A stretch of 64,000 nucleotides of DNA from Pollenia angustigena (GCA_930367215.1 OV884056.1:41168308-41232307), one strand, 5' to 3'. Shown: positions 32,017 to 43,973, counted from the first letter of the stretch. Numbers and translations: made by a program. Notes: a model not told the origin generated them from the sequence alone.

Positions 32017-32992
32017 GCACTTTTTTTAATTCTTACAATTTGTTATTATTTCTATTAAAAAATTTATTGATTAGCCCACTTATGTCGAATGAGTCATGTG
32101 TATATCGTGGGTCACATGTAGAAAGGCCCTAGCTCGATTTTTTTCAAAATTGAGTTTTTTTAGTGATTCCAATACATTTCCCACAAATAGACCTTGTCAC
32201 AAAAATTTAATACAATTGCATCAAAAATATCAGTTTAACAAACAATTGAAGAAGCCATTTTACATTATGCTACATACAGTTTCTATTATGTTTTTGGCTT
32301 CTCCTGTAAAGTTGCCTTTCTACATGAGACTAACGATATGTTAAAAATCCCAAAAAAATATAATAAAATTGTTGGCAAAATAAAGGTATGAATTGTGTTA
32401 TTACTTACTTCTACTATTAACTTAAATGTAAAGTCTGCTCCCAAAAATCGCTCTTATACGTCTAAAATGCTATCAAAATAAAAACTGAAATGAATTTTGG
32501 TCTTATATAGTTTAAGAAGATTAGAGCGGATGAGATTGCTATTTAATGGGTAGCATTGGATTTGGAAGTCGTTGGGGTGCCTGTGCTCTTCTGCATATTC
32601 GAACTTTAGTGATCGACTATCGATATCGTTAATGACAGATGTGTGCGAACACTGGATGCAGGATTGTCTGGCAATTGTAGTCCCACATAAATAATGGCAA
32701 AGCAAGTCTCTACTATCGACGAGCAAAATAGACGGATGACCTTTGGTATCTGCTGCAATGAGACACAGCCTGTAGGTATGCACAGTCCACTACCAGCAAA
32801 CACTTGCATAAGCCAGAAATCGTAACGAATTTTAAGTTGTTGTGCATATTTAAGTTTTTAATGGAGGGTTTCAATAATTCGACACAGCCGAGTGAAGCCT
32901 TCTTACTTCGTTTTCCTTTTTATATCTGTAATTAAATGAGTGTGTGTGCGTGTTTGAATATTTGTTTACTTAGTTGTGTGTAAGAGAATACT
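32017..32992. other. Unassigned; GC-richer minus-strand reading
   Basis: The part at 32454-32809 is less AT-rich than its surroundings and is open in two minus-strand frames (109 and 67 codons). It includes CLIAADTKGHPSILLVDSRD and EYAEEHRHPNDFQIQCYPLN. I recognise no family; it may be a decayed gene or repeat fragment. Confidence 0.25.
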
Positions 32993-33411
32993 CCCCAGCG
33001 GGAAAAAGAAAGAGTACGGATGCCTTCTAGAAGGCCTCTGTACTCCTTCTTTTGGATATACAACGCCTGCTCGCTCCATTCGTTATCTTTTTTACACACG
33101 TTGTCATTGCGGAGAAGGCCTTCCGCTCTCGCTTCTTTAGCATGTACATAAGAATGGTAACGGGATCAAAAAATAATTATTTTGCTTCTGATTGCGCAAA
33201 AAAACCTTACGAAAAATGTTACTCCTTCTCTACTCCCTTCTCATAGAAGCGAGGGTGGAAGGTGTATCTTATCTTTTATACGAAAGAGCCGATGCCTTCT
33301 ATGAGGCATTCTTAAGCAGTTAGATAAGAATAGTAATTTAATCAAAACAATTTTTAAGCAGGCCTTTTAAAAGGCCTGAAGTAAGAAGGTCTTCTGAGTT
33401 TTACCGCTGGG
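32993..33411. mobile_element. TIR element CCCAGCGG(G/T)AAAA
   Basis: The left end CCCCAGCGGGAAAAAGAAAG is mirrored by CTGAGTTTTACCGCTGGG. Near both ends are palindromes built on CCTT...AAGG (CCTTCTAGAAGG, GGCCTTTTAAAAGGCC). No target duplication or coding sequence. Confidence 0.5.
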
Positions 33412-34107
33412 TCTGTGCATTATGTGTGTATGTGGGTAAGTTTCTGTTTGTTCGCGTGTATATGTGTGAGGGTTGTAAATAAATAAAAAAGTGGTTGCGA
33501 TAATATTTGTTTGTGTTGTGAATTTTCCAAGCGCAATTAAAAACTGCAACATATGCGGGTCTAGTTGAAGCTACAGAATTTGCACAAATGCTTTTCAAAA
33601 CAAAATGTGTGTTAAGTTTTATATGACATATGTAACATAGTAATATATTTTTGATTTTATAAGTTACAAATACAATTACCAAGTCTATTCTAACTTAATT
33701 TACCGAGCAATTGTAACGTTGACCTTTATCCGGTTAAAGAAAAAAACCAGAGTCTCTGGCGGAAAACGAGCGGGAAATCCTCGCACTGATAGTTTAACTC
33801 ACTGCCAACTTACCTATGGGGGCATTAATTTTTTGTAAAGGGTGTCTTTTAAGCCCGAAGAAAACAAAAAAATTAATTTCTACAATCTACAACAATTTTT
33901 GTTTATTCGAAAGATACGTGCATGATAAATATGATAGCACCAAGAGTAAACCGTACCAAGCGATGCCTTTTTCTGCATGTAAGGGCACATGTAGGGTCTG
34001 TTGTGAATCGGTATCACTCCATATGCGACAATTATGTTTATAAACAAGCCCGTTGATCCAAGAATGAGTTGTGAGCCTTAAAAATCACGAATTCTTCTAT
34101 AAGTAAC
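33412..34107. other. No recognisable feature
   Basis: Contains a 93-codon minus-strand frame with TG-rich low-complexity sequence and a 75-codon plus-strand frame at 33816-34043; neither has a recognisable domain. Confidence 0.3.
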
Positions 34108-34785
34108 AGCCAATTTACATGGAGGCTTTTACGACGTCACTTTTTCGACGTCTCTTTTGGTTTGTAGGTGAGCGCTGTAGAGAAGAAAGAGGGGTAAACA
34201 AAACGACTAGTTTTGTATATTGCATGTATTTTTTTATATTTCTTTTTTAACTTTTTCTTTTTACGTTTCATTATTTTTCTTACTTTGAAGAGTGTGGTTG
34301 AAAATACAGTGAGACCTCGATTATCGATAATAGACGAAACCGGCAGCATTCTTGATTATATATTTTTATTTTTTTGGTGTCTTTCTTATTTTATGTAAAT
34401 ATATTATGTATTGTTATGAAAACATGAGGAAAAAAATAGTTTTGGCAAAACATGCTTCCCGTACGTTGGGAATTTCTCTTTCTTCGTTTATTTAAATTTG
34501 TTTTGATTGTTCCAATTAGACGAATAAAAGATAATTTGTTTATAATTTCGGATAACAGAGGTAATGCCGGATAATAGAGGTAATTTAAATCAAATCAATC
34601 AATTTTATTTTCCAGTTAATTGAAGCTGTCGGTTAATTGAATGACGGATAATCAAGGCCATACTGTAAATAAAAAAAGACATGCAACCAAAAATCATCGT
34701 ATGAACGCAAAGAGATTTTGGAAGTTGCTTTAAAAGGGTATCAAGATAAAACGACGTCGTAAAAGCCCTCATGTGAATTGAGTGT
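34108..34785. mobile_element. TIR element GGCTTTTACGACGTC
   Basis: The left end CAATTTACATGGAGGCTTTT then ACGACGTC is mirrored at 34746-34785, whose reverse complement reads CTCAATTCACATGAGGGCTT then TTACGACGTCG. It encloses the pogo-like MITE at 34307-34665. Confidence 0.6.
34307..34665. mobile_element. Pogo/Tigger-like MITE
   Basis: The ends CAGTGAGACCTCGATTATCG and, reverse-complemented, CAGTATGGCCTTGATTATCC are inverted, and TA flanks each side (34305-34306, 34666-34667). CAGT...ACTG termini with TA targets and the (C/T)TCGATTATCCG theme suit pogo-group elements. Several GGATAATAGAGGTAAT-like lines lie inside. Noncoding, 359 bp. Confidence 0.6.
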
Positions 34786-34939
34786 AAGACAAAAAGATAA
34801 TTGATTTTCAAAGATATTTTGGACAGCTTTGTGGAATTGTTCAAGGATAAATCTATTCGACTTTATGGCAGAGTTTGATCGTAAATGTCAAAATGTCAAA
34901 AATTAAACTAACCCTTTCGTTAACTCTATAAGAATTTAA

Positions 34940-35360
34940 AAAAAAAGGAAAAGCTGGTACTTTTTCTCTTTTCAATAATGGCAGATTGAAAAATAGGGTA
35001 CTTTTTCAAAGATTAAAACCGGAAAAAATTGTACTCTTGGTACTTTCTCTCTTTTTGGTAAATTTGTTATGCAGACTGCATATGGTCCAAATTAAAATTA
35101 AGGGCATTTTTTTACGGGTAAACATGGGATAAAATTGGTACTTTTTCTATTTCGGTATATATAGTATAAATACAGATAACACCCTATATTAAAATTTTGT
35201 GTACTTTCTGGGGGGCCTTAAATCTGGTACTTTGGGTACTCTTTTACCTTTGGTACTTTATCTCTTTTAGACAACTTTGGTATAAAGGTAGCAAATGGAC
35301 CAGATTAAAATATAGGGCACTTTTTAAGAGGTAAAAATCGAAAAAATTTGTGTCCGGCTG
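34940..35360. repeat. Degenerate tandem array around GGTACTTTTTCTCTTTT
   Basis: At least three partly matching units repeat GGTACTTTTTCTCTTTT, AGATTAAAAT(A)TAGGG(C/T)ACTTTTT and GTAAAAATCGAAAAAATTGT-like lines at roughly 120-190 bp spacing. Confidence 0.55.
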
Positions 35361-35552
35361 TAAGACGGTTGCTCAAGAGAAATATAATACCGTTAATCGA
35401 AATATTTTAATATAGATTAGGTATAGAGTTAGAACAAAAAATAATATGTCTGTAAATTTGTAATTGTAATTTTCTTTAAATTAAATGCTCTAATTTTCAC
35501 GTGAACGAACTCAGGGGTAAAAGCCAGATGATATTATTTTAGTAAAATAGTT

Positions 35553-36083
35553 GCGGTGTGAGATTTTTATAATAAACAAAATTTTTATATATCCATATTC
35601 TGTGAGAACATATCGTAGCAGGAATTAAAGAACGCTGTAACTGACAAAACATAAAATGTTCACCAGAGCCAAAAAAAACTGTATGAAAGAAAGTAGAAAA
35701 AAATTCATATCACAAAAACTATGCAACTTGAACATGATTTCAAAAACGTATTTGTATTTTTTCTCGCTTTATATATTGGCTGTTAACATTTCCTCTCAAG
35801 TCTATTATTCACGGTGATTCTGCGGCTTACAGCAAAGTAAGTGAATTTTTTTTTTCATCATACAAATACGGGACTGGGACCAATCAACGCAGTATGCAAA
35901 AAAAAGTATTTTCGATTTTTTGTCAGTTACAGCGTTCTTAAATTTCTGCGACGATATATTTATATAGGTGAGAAATATCACATATCATTCAACTCCATCT
36001 CAAACAAAATTTATGGGAAAAAAACTTTTGGGCCATATTTTATACTTTTGCAATATTCCGAGTAAAAAAAAAACCTCACATTT
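35553..36083. mobile_element. Foldback element with CGCTGTAACTGACAAAA arms
   Basis: AAAGAACGCTGTAACTGACA near 35628 is mirrored by TGTCAGTTACAGCGTTCTTA near 35922. The arms continue outward through ATATCGT(A/C)GCAG to GTGTGAGATTTT near 35555 and CCTCACATTTC near 36073. Arms are about 100-160 bp, the spacer about 270 bp. Noncoding. Confidence 0.6.
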
Positions 36084-36299
36084 CAAATTATCTAGGTCAA
36101 ATCTCTTTTTACAAGCTGACTTTTATATAAAAGCTATATGAAATAATGAACCGATGCCAAGTGTTTCAAGTAGGTGCTTTCCAATTCGTACATTTCCTTA
36201 CATATATTTTTTTAATTTTGCATTTCCAACTCCCTTTTATTTGTGTAAATTAAGAGAAAACATTACATTATTCTATTAAGCCTTAATTTTAATATACAA

Positions 36300-37631
36300 C
36301 TAGCTTAACCCGGTGCGCTTCGCAACACTGCTTTAACCACTTTATCGATTGAGAGATATTTAATATATGCATCCTATGGAAGGTATTTCTCCCCTGCGCC
36401 TACCCGCTTTATTTTTATATTTAAAAGTGTAGTATACCATAAGAGTGACTTCTACAAAGTTTGAACATTATCACTTTAACAGTTTTTAGGATATCCGATA
36501 TTAAACATTGGCGTGCTATGGAGTGTAACACTTCCCCCGCTGCTATTTAAATTTTGGGACTCAGAGTATCCTACTACCAAAAGTTCAACAAAATGCTTGC
36601 AGCGGCTCTTATTAATATTTCTATCTATGAGGGGAACTGCTCCTCCTCTGTCTACCCCGCCCATTACTATATTGAAATTTAAAGTTTGCCATAATAGTAG
36701 TTTTAACTACGTTTGAAGACTCGCCCTTTAATAGTTCTTCAGTTGAGCGATATTTAATATATACATCCTATGAGAGGTATTCCCCCCTGCGCCTACCCGC
36801 TTTATTTTTATTTTCAATAGTGTAGTATACCATATTAGTGACTTTTACAAAGTTTGAACATTCTCCCTATAACAGTTCTTAAGATATGCGATATTAAACA
36901 TTGGCGTCCTATGGGGAAAACCACTTCCCCCACTGCTACTTTATTTCAATTTTGGGACTCAGAAGATCCTACTACCAAAATTTCAACAAAATGCGTGCAG
37001 TGGCTCGCTCTTATTAATATTTCTATCTATGAGGGGTACTGCTCCTCCCCTGTCTCTCCCGCCCATTTTTATATTGAAATTTATAGTTTACTATAATAGT
37101 AGCTTTAACCACGTTTGAAGACTCTCCCTTTAAAAGTTCTTCAGTTGATCGATATTTAATGTATGCATCCTATGGGAGGGATTTCCCCCCCTGCGCCTAC
37201 CCGCTTTATTTTTATTTTCAAAAGTGTAGTATACCATAAGAGTGACTTCTAGAAAGTTTGAACATTCTCGCTATTACAGTTCTTAAGATATGCGATGTTA
37301 AACATTGGCGTCCTATGGGGGATTCCAATACCCCCGCTGCTATTTTATTTCAATTTCGGGGCTCAGAAGATCCTACTACAAAAAGTTCAGCAAAATGCGT
37401 CCAGCGGCTCTTAAGATATGCGATAATTAATATTGGCATTCTATGGGGGCTACCAATTCCCCTGCCCCTATCGAAAAAATAAGTAGCCTATTTTATTTTT
37501 AGGGCTGACGTGAAGTTACTGTAAAAATTTCAGGAAAATCGGTTCAGTAGTTTCGGAGTCTATAAGCCAACAAACAAACAAACAAACACACAAACAAACA
37601 TACAAACATTTTTCATTTTTATATATATAGA
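36300..37631 (-). mobile_element. Non-autonomous Helitron with 400-bp repeats
   Basis: On the minus strand it begins TCTATATATATAAAAATGAA after a host A and ends CACCGGGTTAAGCTAG before a host T, the Helitron end rules. Behind the 5' end comes a GTTT-rich microsatellite and TACTGAACCGATTTTCCTGA. The interior is three units of about 394-402 bp (start points of CATCCTATG near 36370, 36764 and 37166), each with CCCTGCGCCTACCCGCTTTA and ATTGGCGT(C/G)CTATGG. Confidence 0.75.
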
Positions 37632-37780
37632 TAATGGCTAAACCGATTTTGGATTTCAAAATCAACTAACCATCATCACTCCTCCCTGTACCTTCCCTAA
37701 AAATTTTATGGCAATCGGTCGAGCCGTTCTCGAGTTATGGAGTGACAATCAAAATGTACACTTCTTTTTATATATATAGA
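37632..37780 (-). mobile_element. Second Helitron 5' end, abutting
   Basis: On the minus strand TCTATATATATAAAAAGAAG starts at 37780 after a host A and runs, with CATAACTCGAGAACGGCTCG, until it meets the 5' end of the 36300-37631 Helitron. Its 3' part is not visible, so it is either truncated or was interrupted. Confidence 0.55.
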
Positions 37781-38655
37781 TTAAGAACATATTCAATTAC
37801 ACATTTAAATATCCACAAAATGGTTCTAGAAACCCGTAAAAAGGGGAGTGGGTACTCGTGGAAGTGCAAAAGAAGAGCACATTTAAAAATATCAAACTAC
37901 TAAAAACAACAGTTCTAATTAAAATTTCCACAAAATAAAAAAAAATAGAATAAAAACTGTATAAAACTGAAAGGAAGAAACAACTTCATTGCCATTCATT
38001 TAAAACGCAATGTGCGTTTTATGACTTTTGGGAAAAATATGTACATTTTTGTGGCATCAACTAACGACACCGATTCAAGTCTTTGAGATGGTTGTAAGTT
38101 TGTATTTGTGAATGAAATTAAAATAATAGGAAAAGGGTCCAGGGACTAAATATTTTGCATGCATAACTGTATATTAGAGCGACTCAAGTTGTATGGAAGC
38201 AAAATTCGTGCTCGATGTACACTCCTAAAAATGAATCTTGGACTTTTTTAAGATGACATTTTAAATATTTCGGCTCCAGGGTTGACCTCTCGTGAGCTGG
38301 ACCAGTTTGAAAAAGGGTCTATTTTTGCATGTTTTGTTAATTTAAGAATCTGTTTCCTTACCAACATATACAAGTTGGGTATCGTTAGAAAGGTTTTTTT
38401 TTAAGGTGCGTCCAACTGTATATAAAATTTTTCCAAGGACGATCATCCATGTCCTTTTTTAAGGATTTTCTGTAAAAAAACCGGTTTTTGAATTTTTTGT
38501 TCGGGGTTATTTGTAATAAAAGTGCCAAATTAACATATTTTAATCTTTAGTCGATTTAATTAAATACGTATCTCAGCTTTTTTTGAAATTCGTGCTAGTT
38601 CGCATTTTGACAAAAATGCAATGGGGTGGTAACCCTTTGTTTTAAATAGGGCAAT
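37781..38655. other. No recognisable feature
   Basis: AT-rich, with no start region or promoter of the LINE that I can support. The LINE appears 5'-truncated within about 100 bp of its first readable codons. Confidence 0.35.
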
Positions 38656-39411
38656 ATGGGTATCAAATTTTATCTTTTGCCAAGTATATCATCTTTGTAT
38701 GTAAATAATTTAGATTTGTGCAAATTAAATGCATTTTACGTTGTTTATCTTAAAAGGCAAACAATAACAATGAAAGAGCTCAGGCAAAAATATTCTATAA
38801 TTGAATATTTGAGGGTGAAATGGGAATTTCAACAAGCTAAAAAAACGCATATAACTCAATGTTATAACTGCCAAATGTTTGGCCACGGTTCTAATCGCTG
38901 TAAGGTTAAAACCTTTTGTTCAAACTGTGCTGGTCAGCATAATACATCTGATTGCAAAGAATCCACCCCTAAGTGTGCAAATTGCAGTGGTCCCCACAAA
39001 TCAACATTCGACGAATGTCCAAGTAAGATAAATTATCTAAATATTAGACAACGTGCCCAACCAGCTCCAAGACGTCCAGTCCGTGCTAATGCAGGAGTTT
39101 CTTCTACCGTAAATTATAGCAACAGCTTTCCTAACACACTGCGCCAAAGTGCTCCAACTACTTCTAGTAATTGGCAAGGTCAAAGAGATATTATCAACAA
39201 CAGTACCAACCGTAACAACGCTAATAATAATAATAGCAATACTAATAATTATATAAATAATAATGCTAATAATAATAGCTCTAATGATTTATTCACTCTT
39301 GAAGAAATAAAGAATTTAACTTTAGAGTTAATTACAAATCTTAGAAATTGTAAAAACAAGTCCGATCAGTTCGAGGTTATCACTAACCTTGCATGTAAAT
39401 TCTTAGCATAA
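38656..39411 (+). CDS. LINE ORF1 (gag-like, zinc knuckles), 5'-truncated
   Basis: ORF1 proteins of Jockey-type LINEs bind element RNA and form ribonucleoprotein particles. Three knuckles are visible at about residues 70-125: CYNCQMFGHGSNRC (C-x2-C-x4-H-x4-C), CSNCAGQHNTSDC (C-x2-C-x3-H-x4-C) and CANCSGPHKSTFDEC. Before them, FYVVYLKRQTITMKELRQKY and VKWEFQQAKKTHITQ match the domain that usually precedes the knuckles. After them comes an Asn-rich linker with runs of N. Recognisable ORF1 sequence starts only about 30 residues before that, so most of the N-terminus is lost and the listed ATG is probably not the original start. The stop TAA overlaps the ORF2 ATG as TAATG. Confidence 0.8.
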   Translation: MGIKFYLLPSISSLYVNNLDLCKLNAFYVVYLKRQTITMKELRQKYSIIEYLRVKWEFQQAKKTHITQCYNCQMFGHGSNRCKVKTFCSNCAGQHNTSDCKESTPKCANCSGPHKSTFDECPSKINYLNIRQRAQPAPRRPVRANAGVSSTVNYSNSFPNTLRQSAPTTSSNWQGQRDIINNSTNRNNANNNNSNTNNYINNNANNNSSNDLFTLEEIKNLTLELITNLRNCKNKSDQFEVITNLACKFLA

Positions 39412-42070
39412 TGGAACATAATGGAATCAATATAATAACTTGGAATGCAAGAGGCATTCGCAATAAATATTTAGAATTATTTCAATTTTTAACTAGCCGT
39501 AGTATTCATATTTGTTTAGTATCCGAAGCTGGCCTTAATTCAAACTTATCTATCAGAAACAACGAATTTAAAGTATACAGAAACGATAGGACAACTGCGC
39601 GAGGTGGAGGTGTAGCAATAATTATAAGAAAAAACATTTCTCATCAATTACTACCTATTATTAACACATCTGTTATTGAGAATATTGGCATCAAACTATT
39701 CACTAATTTAGGCCCAATTGACATATACTCGTGCTATTATCCTGGTGGTACAGCGGGTTCTGATGGCGTAAGAAAACGACAATTCGCATCTGACATTCAT
39801 AAACTAAGTAGTAACGAAAGGTATTTGTTAGGCGGTGATTTTAATAGTAGACACCGATCTTGGGGATGTGTTAGGGCAAACTGCTGGGGAAATATTTTAT
39901 ATGAAAAGTTAGAATCATACAATATTGATATCATATATCCTTGTGATAATACTTACATACCTTCAAGCGCCAATAGACAAGGTTCAACACTGGACGTATT
40001 CCTGACTAATGATCCGCTTATAATGTCACCAGCGGAAGTCATAAACGACCTGAGTTCGGACCATTTACCCGTAAAAATTTCATTAAATGGTAATTACAAC
40101 AACACAAATTTTTTCAGATATGATTTTCACAATGCTAATTGGAACAAATTCTCTAGGTTCTTAAATAGAAACTTAAATCTACCTGATATCAACAATATTT
40201 TGAATCATGAACACATAGATCAGCATATTATAAATTTCGAAAATGTTTTAAATGATTCAATCGCTTGTAGTGTGCCTAAGATATATCCCTCATCAAGAGG
40301 AAAATCTTTGCCCTATCATATTAAGAATATGATACAACGAAGAAATGGGTACCGGCGGGATTGGCAAAGATACAGGGATCTAAACGACTTCTATCAGATG
40401 AAGATATTTAATTTGAGAATTCGTGAGGAAATTAATTCCTTTAGAAATAAATCTTGGGATAATTTATTATCAACGCTTGATAAAGGCTCTCCGCCTTTCT
40501 GGAATTTGACGAAAGTCTTAAGAAAGAAGGCTAACAACATCCCTATTTTAAAACAAAACGGTGTTCGGTACACCACTAATCAAGAAAAATGTGAAATTTT
40601 AGCGCATACATTTGCTGCTAATTATTCTATTTCATCCCATTTAGGGGACCCAATTACAACTTCCTTAGTGAATGATACCCTGGAATCGTATAGATCGTTA
40701 AGAGTTAATCCATTGGATGTATGTTTAATTAATACTTCACACATTTCAAATATTTTAAAAACTTTAAAAAATAAAAAATCACCTGGCATCGACGGTATTA
40801 ATAATAGATGTCTTAAAGCACTTTTAGCAAAGGCGTTAAATTTTTAACACTAATAATTAATTCATGTCTAAAACTTTGCTATTTTCCCCAAAAATTTAAG
40901 GAAGCTAAAGTTATCCCAATTAAAAAACCTGGTAAGCAAGCTGACTGTCCATCGTCATACCGTTCTATCAGCTTGCTGTCGAGTGTCAGTAAAATTTTAG
41001 AAAAAGTTATTAAAATTAAATTAACTGATTTTATGGAAGCCGATAATATTATTCCACCTCAACAATTTGGGTTCCGCAGAGAACACAACACAGCTCATCC
41101 CTTGATAAGAATAAGAAATTTGGTAAAAACGAATTTCAACAATCAAAAATCAACTGGCATGGTTCTATTAGATGTCAAAGCGGCATTTGATTCAGTCTGG
41201 CACGAAGGTCTCGTTTTTAAGATGATAAATTTAAATTTCCCAATAGCATTGACAAAAATTATTCACAGTTTCCTCACTTCTCGTTCTTTTAAAGTTCACA
41301 TTGGCTCACACCATTCTCAAAGTCATTCCATAACTGCTGGTTGTCCCCAAGGGTCATGTTTATCCCCTGTCCTTTATAATTTATATACATCTGATTTTCC
41401 TCAATTGGACTACTGCACTTTGTCAGTATTCGCGGATGACACAGCAATCCTATGCTCTGAAATTTTGGCTGTTGATATAATAGCAAACTTACAAAGAGCA
41501 TTATCTGATATTTTATCTTATTTCAATAAATGGAAAATTATACTAAACTATGAAAAAACACAAGCGATATATTTTACAAGGAAACGATAAGCATGCTATA
41601 TACCACAGACCAATATTATTATAAATAATAATTCTATACAGTGGGAACAAAAAGTAAAATATCTTGGTATTATGCTCGATCCGAAAATGAAGTTTAAAGA
41701 TCATATACCTTATGTAACTAATAAAGTTAACATATTAACCCGTATCCTATACCCTTTTATAAATCGGAAATCTAGCCTTAACGTTAATAATAAAAAACTC
41801 ATTCTAAAATCTATTTTTCACGCTGTAATATTCTATGCAGTCCCCGTTTGGTCAACTAGTGCATCTTGCCATATTAAAAAACTGCAAATAGCTCATAATA
41901 AGCTATTAAAACTTATATATAACCTTCCTTGGTTTTTTTCAACATCACGCCTTCATGATATTGCGGGCTTGGAATTAGTTGCAGATAAGATCAATAGACT
42001 TACACAAAATTTTAATACCCGATGTCTGAATTCTGAATTCGTCCATATTAATGAGCTAGTATCATCTTAG
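39411..42070 (+). pseudogene. LINE ORF2 endonuclease-reverse transcriptase
   Basis: The APE-type endonuclease occupies about residues 5-230: WNARGIRNK, SEAGLN with the metal-binding Glu39, GGDFNSRHRSWG, STLDVFLTND and SDHLPV. The reverse transcriptase shows LKNKKSPGIDGINNRCLKAL, KVIPIKKPGKQ, SYRSISLLSSVSKILEKV, VLLDVKAAFDSVWHEGL, AGCPQGSCLSPVLYNLY and FADDTAIL, followed by VKYLGIMLDPKMKFKDHI. All catalytic residues are present. Two lesions break it: a frame change at about 40841, explained by one missing T in a T5 run, and an in-frame TAA at 41588-41590. Repaired length would be about 887 residues, normal for the clade. It starts at the TAATG overlap, suggesting reinitiation after ORF1. Confidence 0.9.
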
Positions 42071-42325
42071 GTTTTTATCTAGTCTGTAGTAAAGTAGTTT
42101 AAGTAGGTTAAGTAGTTTAAAAATATAAATCAAATAGGTTTTTTGCCAAATTTTCTCCTCCAAATAAATGTTGTATATATGTATATAGAAATTTTTGTAA
42201 ATATGTATAGATCTATTATTAAGGTGAAAAAGAAAAAATCTTGAACACTTAAATATATAATTTAAATTGAAATGAAAATGTAAATATTATGGATAAATAA
42301 ATAAATTGAAATTGAAATTTATGTT

Positions 42326-43090
42326 GCTATTTATAATCCTTTATATAAGAAACTTAATAAAAAATGTTTTTCAGATCATAAATATGCCTTAGATTAGTGT
42401 ATTGTTGTTCCAAATGCATATTTTCTAATATACACAAGTATGTGCTAAAAGTTGTAGTACTTCGTTTACAAACAAATTATTGTTATATTTAACAAAAAAA
42501 TGTTTAGAGGCAACATTGATTTGGTTGTAGCTTCTTGATGGAGGACTGTTTTAACCATAATATTGTTGTAGGTGATAATAATGTGGTTAAACTAATCATA
42601 ATATGTTAAAGATTTTTCTTTAAAAATAGTTTTGTTGGAGGTGACCATATTTAAACATATTTTTTCTCTACGTGATCAAGAAAATGTCCACCATTTTCCA
42701 TATTACTACCCGTCTCCACTATCCATCAACTTGGTAAGAACATCATGTCGCACATGAATTCTACTAGTGTAGACTGTTCATGTTCAGGTTTCGTCCATGT
42801 GCTGCGTTGTCTAAACATTCGTCTTAGCATCCATGTGCGCCATGATATTGGCTATACAATGTATTTTGTGTATACAACCAAACGCCACAACAACAAAAAT
42901 TGTGGTCAATCAGAACATCAACACATATTCGCCACATATAAGAACATGAACAAATTAATACCGTTGCTCTGCCGACGTTATGTTCATGTCTTGTTCAAAT
43001 CGATAGCTCTTGAAGACGTGGTGTTATGAACCATGTAGGGTAATGTCTTATGTATACAATGACATTCAGAATAGGTCGTAAGGTATATTT
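42326..43090. other. No recognisable feature
   Basis: The 94-codon frame at 42745-43029 is His-, Cys- and Asn-rich but resembles no family I know and has no supporting start context. Confidence 0.3.
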
Positions 43091-43094
43091 CATA

Positions 43095-43440
43095 TCGCTA
43101 GAGGGTGTAAAATAGGGCAAAACAGGTAAAAGCTCCCCCTCCCTTTATCTTCTTAACTAATCAACCGGTTTTCTTAAAATTTGGCAGGAAGGCACTTTAA
43201 CATCTAAATGAACTTAAAGATATAAATTTTTTCGAAATTCCTACATTAAGGACGTAAAATAGAGCAAAACGGGTAAAAGCTCCCTCTGCCCATGTCTTCT
43301 TAATTAATTATACAATGATATTTTCAAGCCTTGAAGGAGCTAAAGGCTATTAATTTTAACATTTAAGGCGTTAAATACAGCAAAACTTGTGAAAGCAACC
43401 CCTTCAATACCTTCTTAATTAATTAGCCGATTCTCTTGAA
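43095..43440 (+). repeat. Degenerate tandem repeat, about 2.5 units
   Basis: Units open GTAAAATAGGGCAAAACAGG, GTAAAATAGAGCAAAACGGG and TTAAATACAGCAAAACTTG, each followed by TAAAAGCTCCCTC-like sequence and TCTTCTTAA(C/T)TAAT. Spacing is about 150 then 117 bp. Confidence 0.7.
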
Positions 43441-43479
43441 AATTTTATGTATTTTTTTTCTTAAATTTTTTTATTTCGT

Positions 43480-43765
43480 AATTTGAACCCACCACGGATG
43501 TACAATGGTAAACGATTGGTCATTAAAAAATGTATGAAAAACGTGATCGAAGCTTTCATTTTGAAAAGTAAATTCCGAGATAAAAAAAGTATTGGTGCCA
43601 CGAACTCGAATGATTCCCACAGAAGTCCCAATTGAATTCAAACGCGATAAATTTTCTTTAAGTTTGGCATTTGCAATGACTATAAATAAGTCGCTAGGCC
43701 AAACGATGTCAGTTTACGGCTTAGTTTAAAGCAGACCACGCATGGATAACTGCTTATTTGTATTT
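43480..43765 (+). pseudogene. Helitron helicase C-terminal remnant
   Basis: The first frame gives NGKRLVIKKCMKNVIEAFIL, then KSKFRD. The next frame gives PRTRMIPTEVPIEFKRDKFS and LSLAFAMTINKSLGQTMSVY. This is the C-terminal part of the PIF1-like helicase of Rep/Helicase proteins; family consensus reads R(I/T)P(M/L)...FKR-x-QFP...AFAMTINKSQGQ, the last box being helicase motif VI region. One frame change and following stops make it dead. It lies just upstream of the Helitron ends at 43974-44245 and could be the eroded autonomous relative. Confidence 0.8.
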
Positions 43766-43973
43766 GCTAAAGACGGACTGAAAAAAAATATCGTACACTC
43801 AAATGCTTTTTGTAATGAAAATTGATTATTGATTTTCATACTTCAGAATAAAAAATACATAAGATTTTCATGTTAAACTTTTAAATATGTAACGAACAGA
43901 AATAAATGGCTTTTGATTTTTCTATCGCCGATAATGGTATAAAGCGTTCTATTCCTCTTTCTTGAACTAGAAA

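Larger units (their letters stand above)
38656..42325 (+). mobile_element. Jockey-clade LINE, nearly complete
   Basis: It contains ORF1 (C-terminal two-thirds), ORF2 (endonuclease plus reverse transcriptase), and a 3' end closing with GGATAAATAAATAAATTGAA then ATTGAAATT repeats near 42290-42325. No target duplication was identified. The 5' untranslated region and the start of ORF1 are missing. Two lesions in ORF2 are the only obvious damage, making it the youngest LINE here. Confidence 0.85.

Noticed and set aside
42745..43029. 94-codon His/Cys-containing open frame
   Set aside because: No recognisable fold or family and no homologous repeat seen; likely chance.
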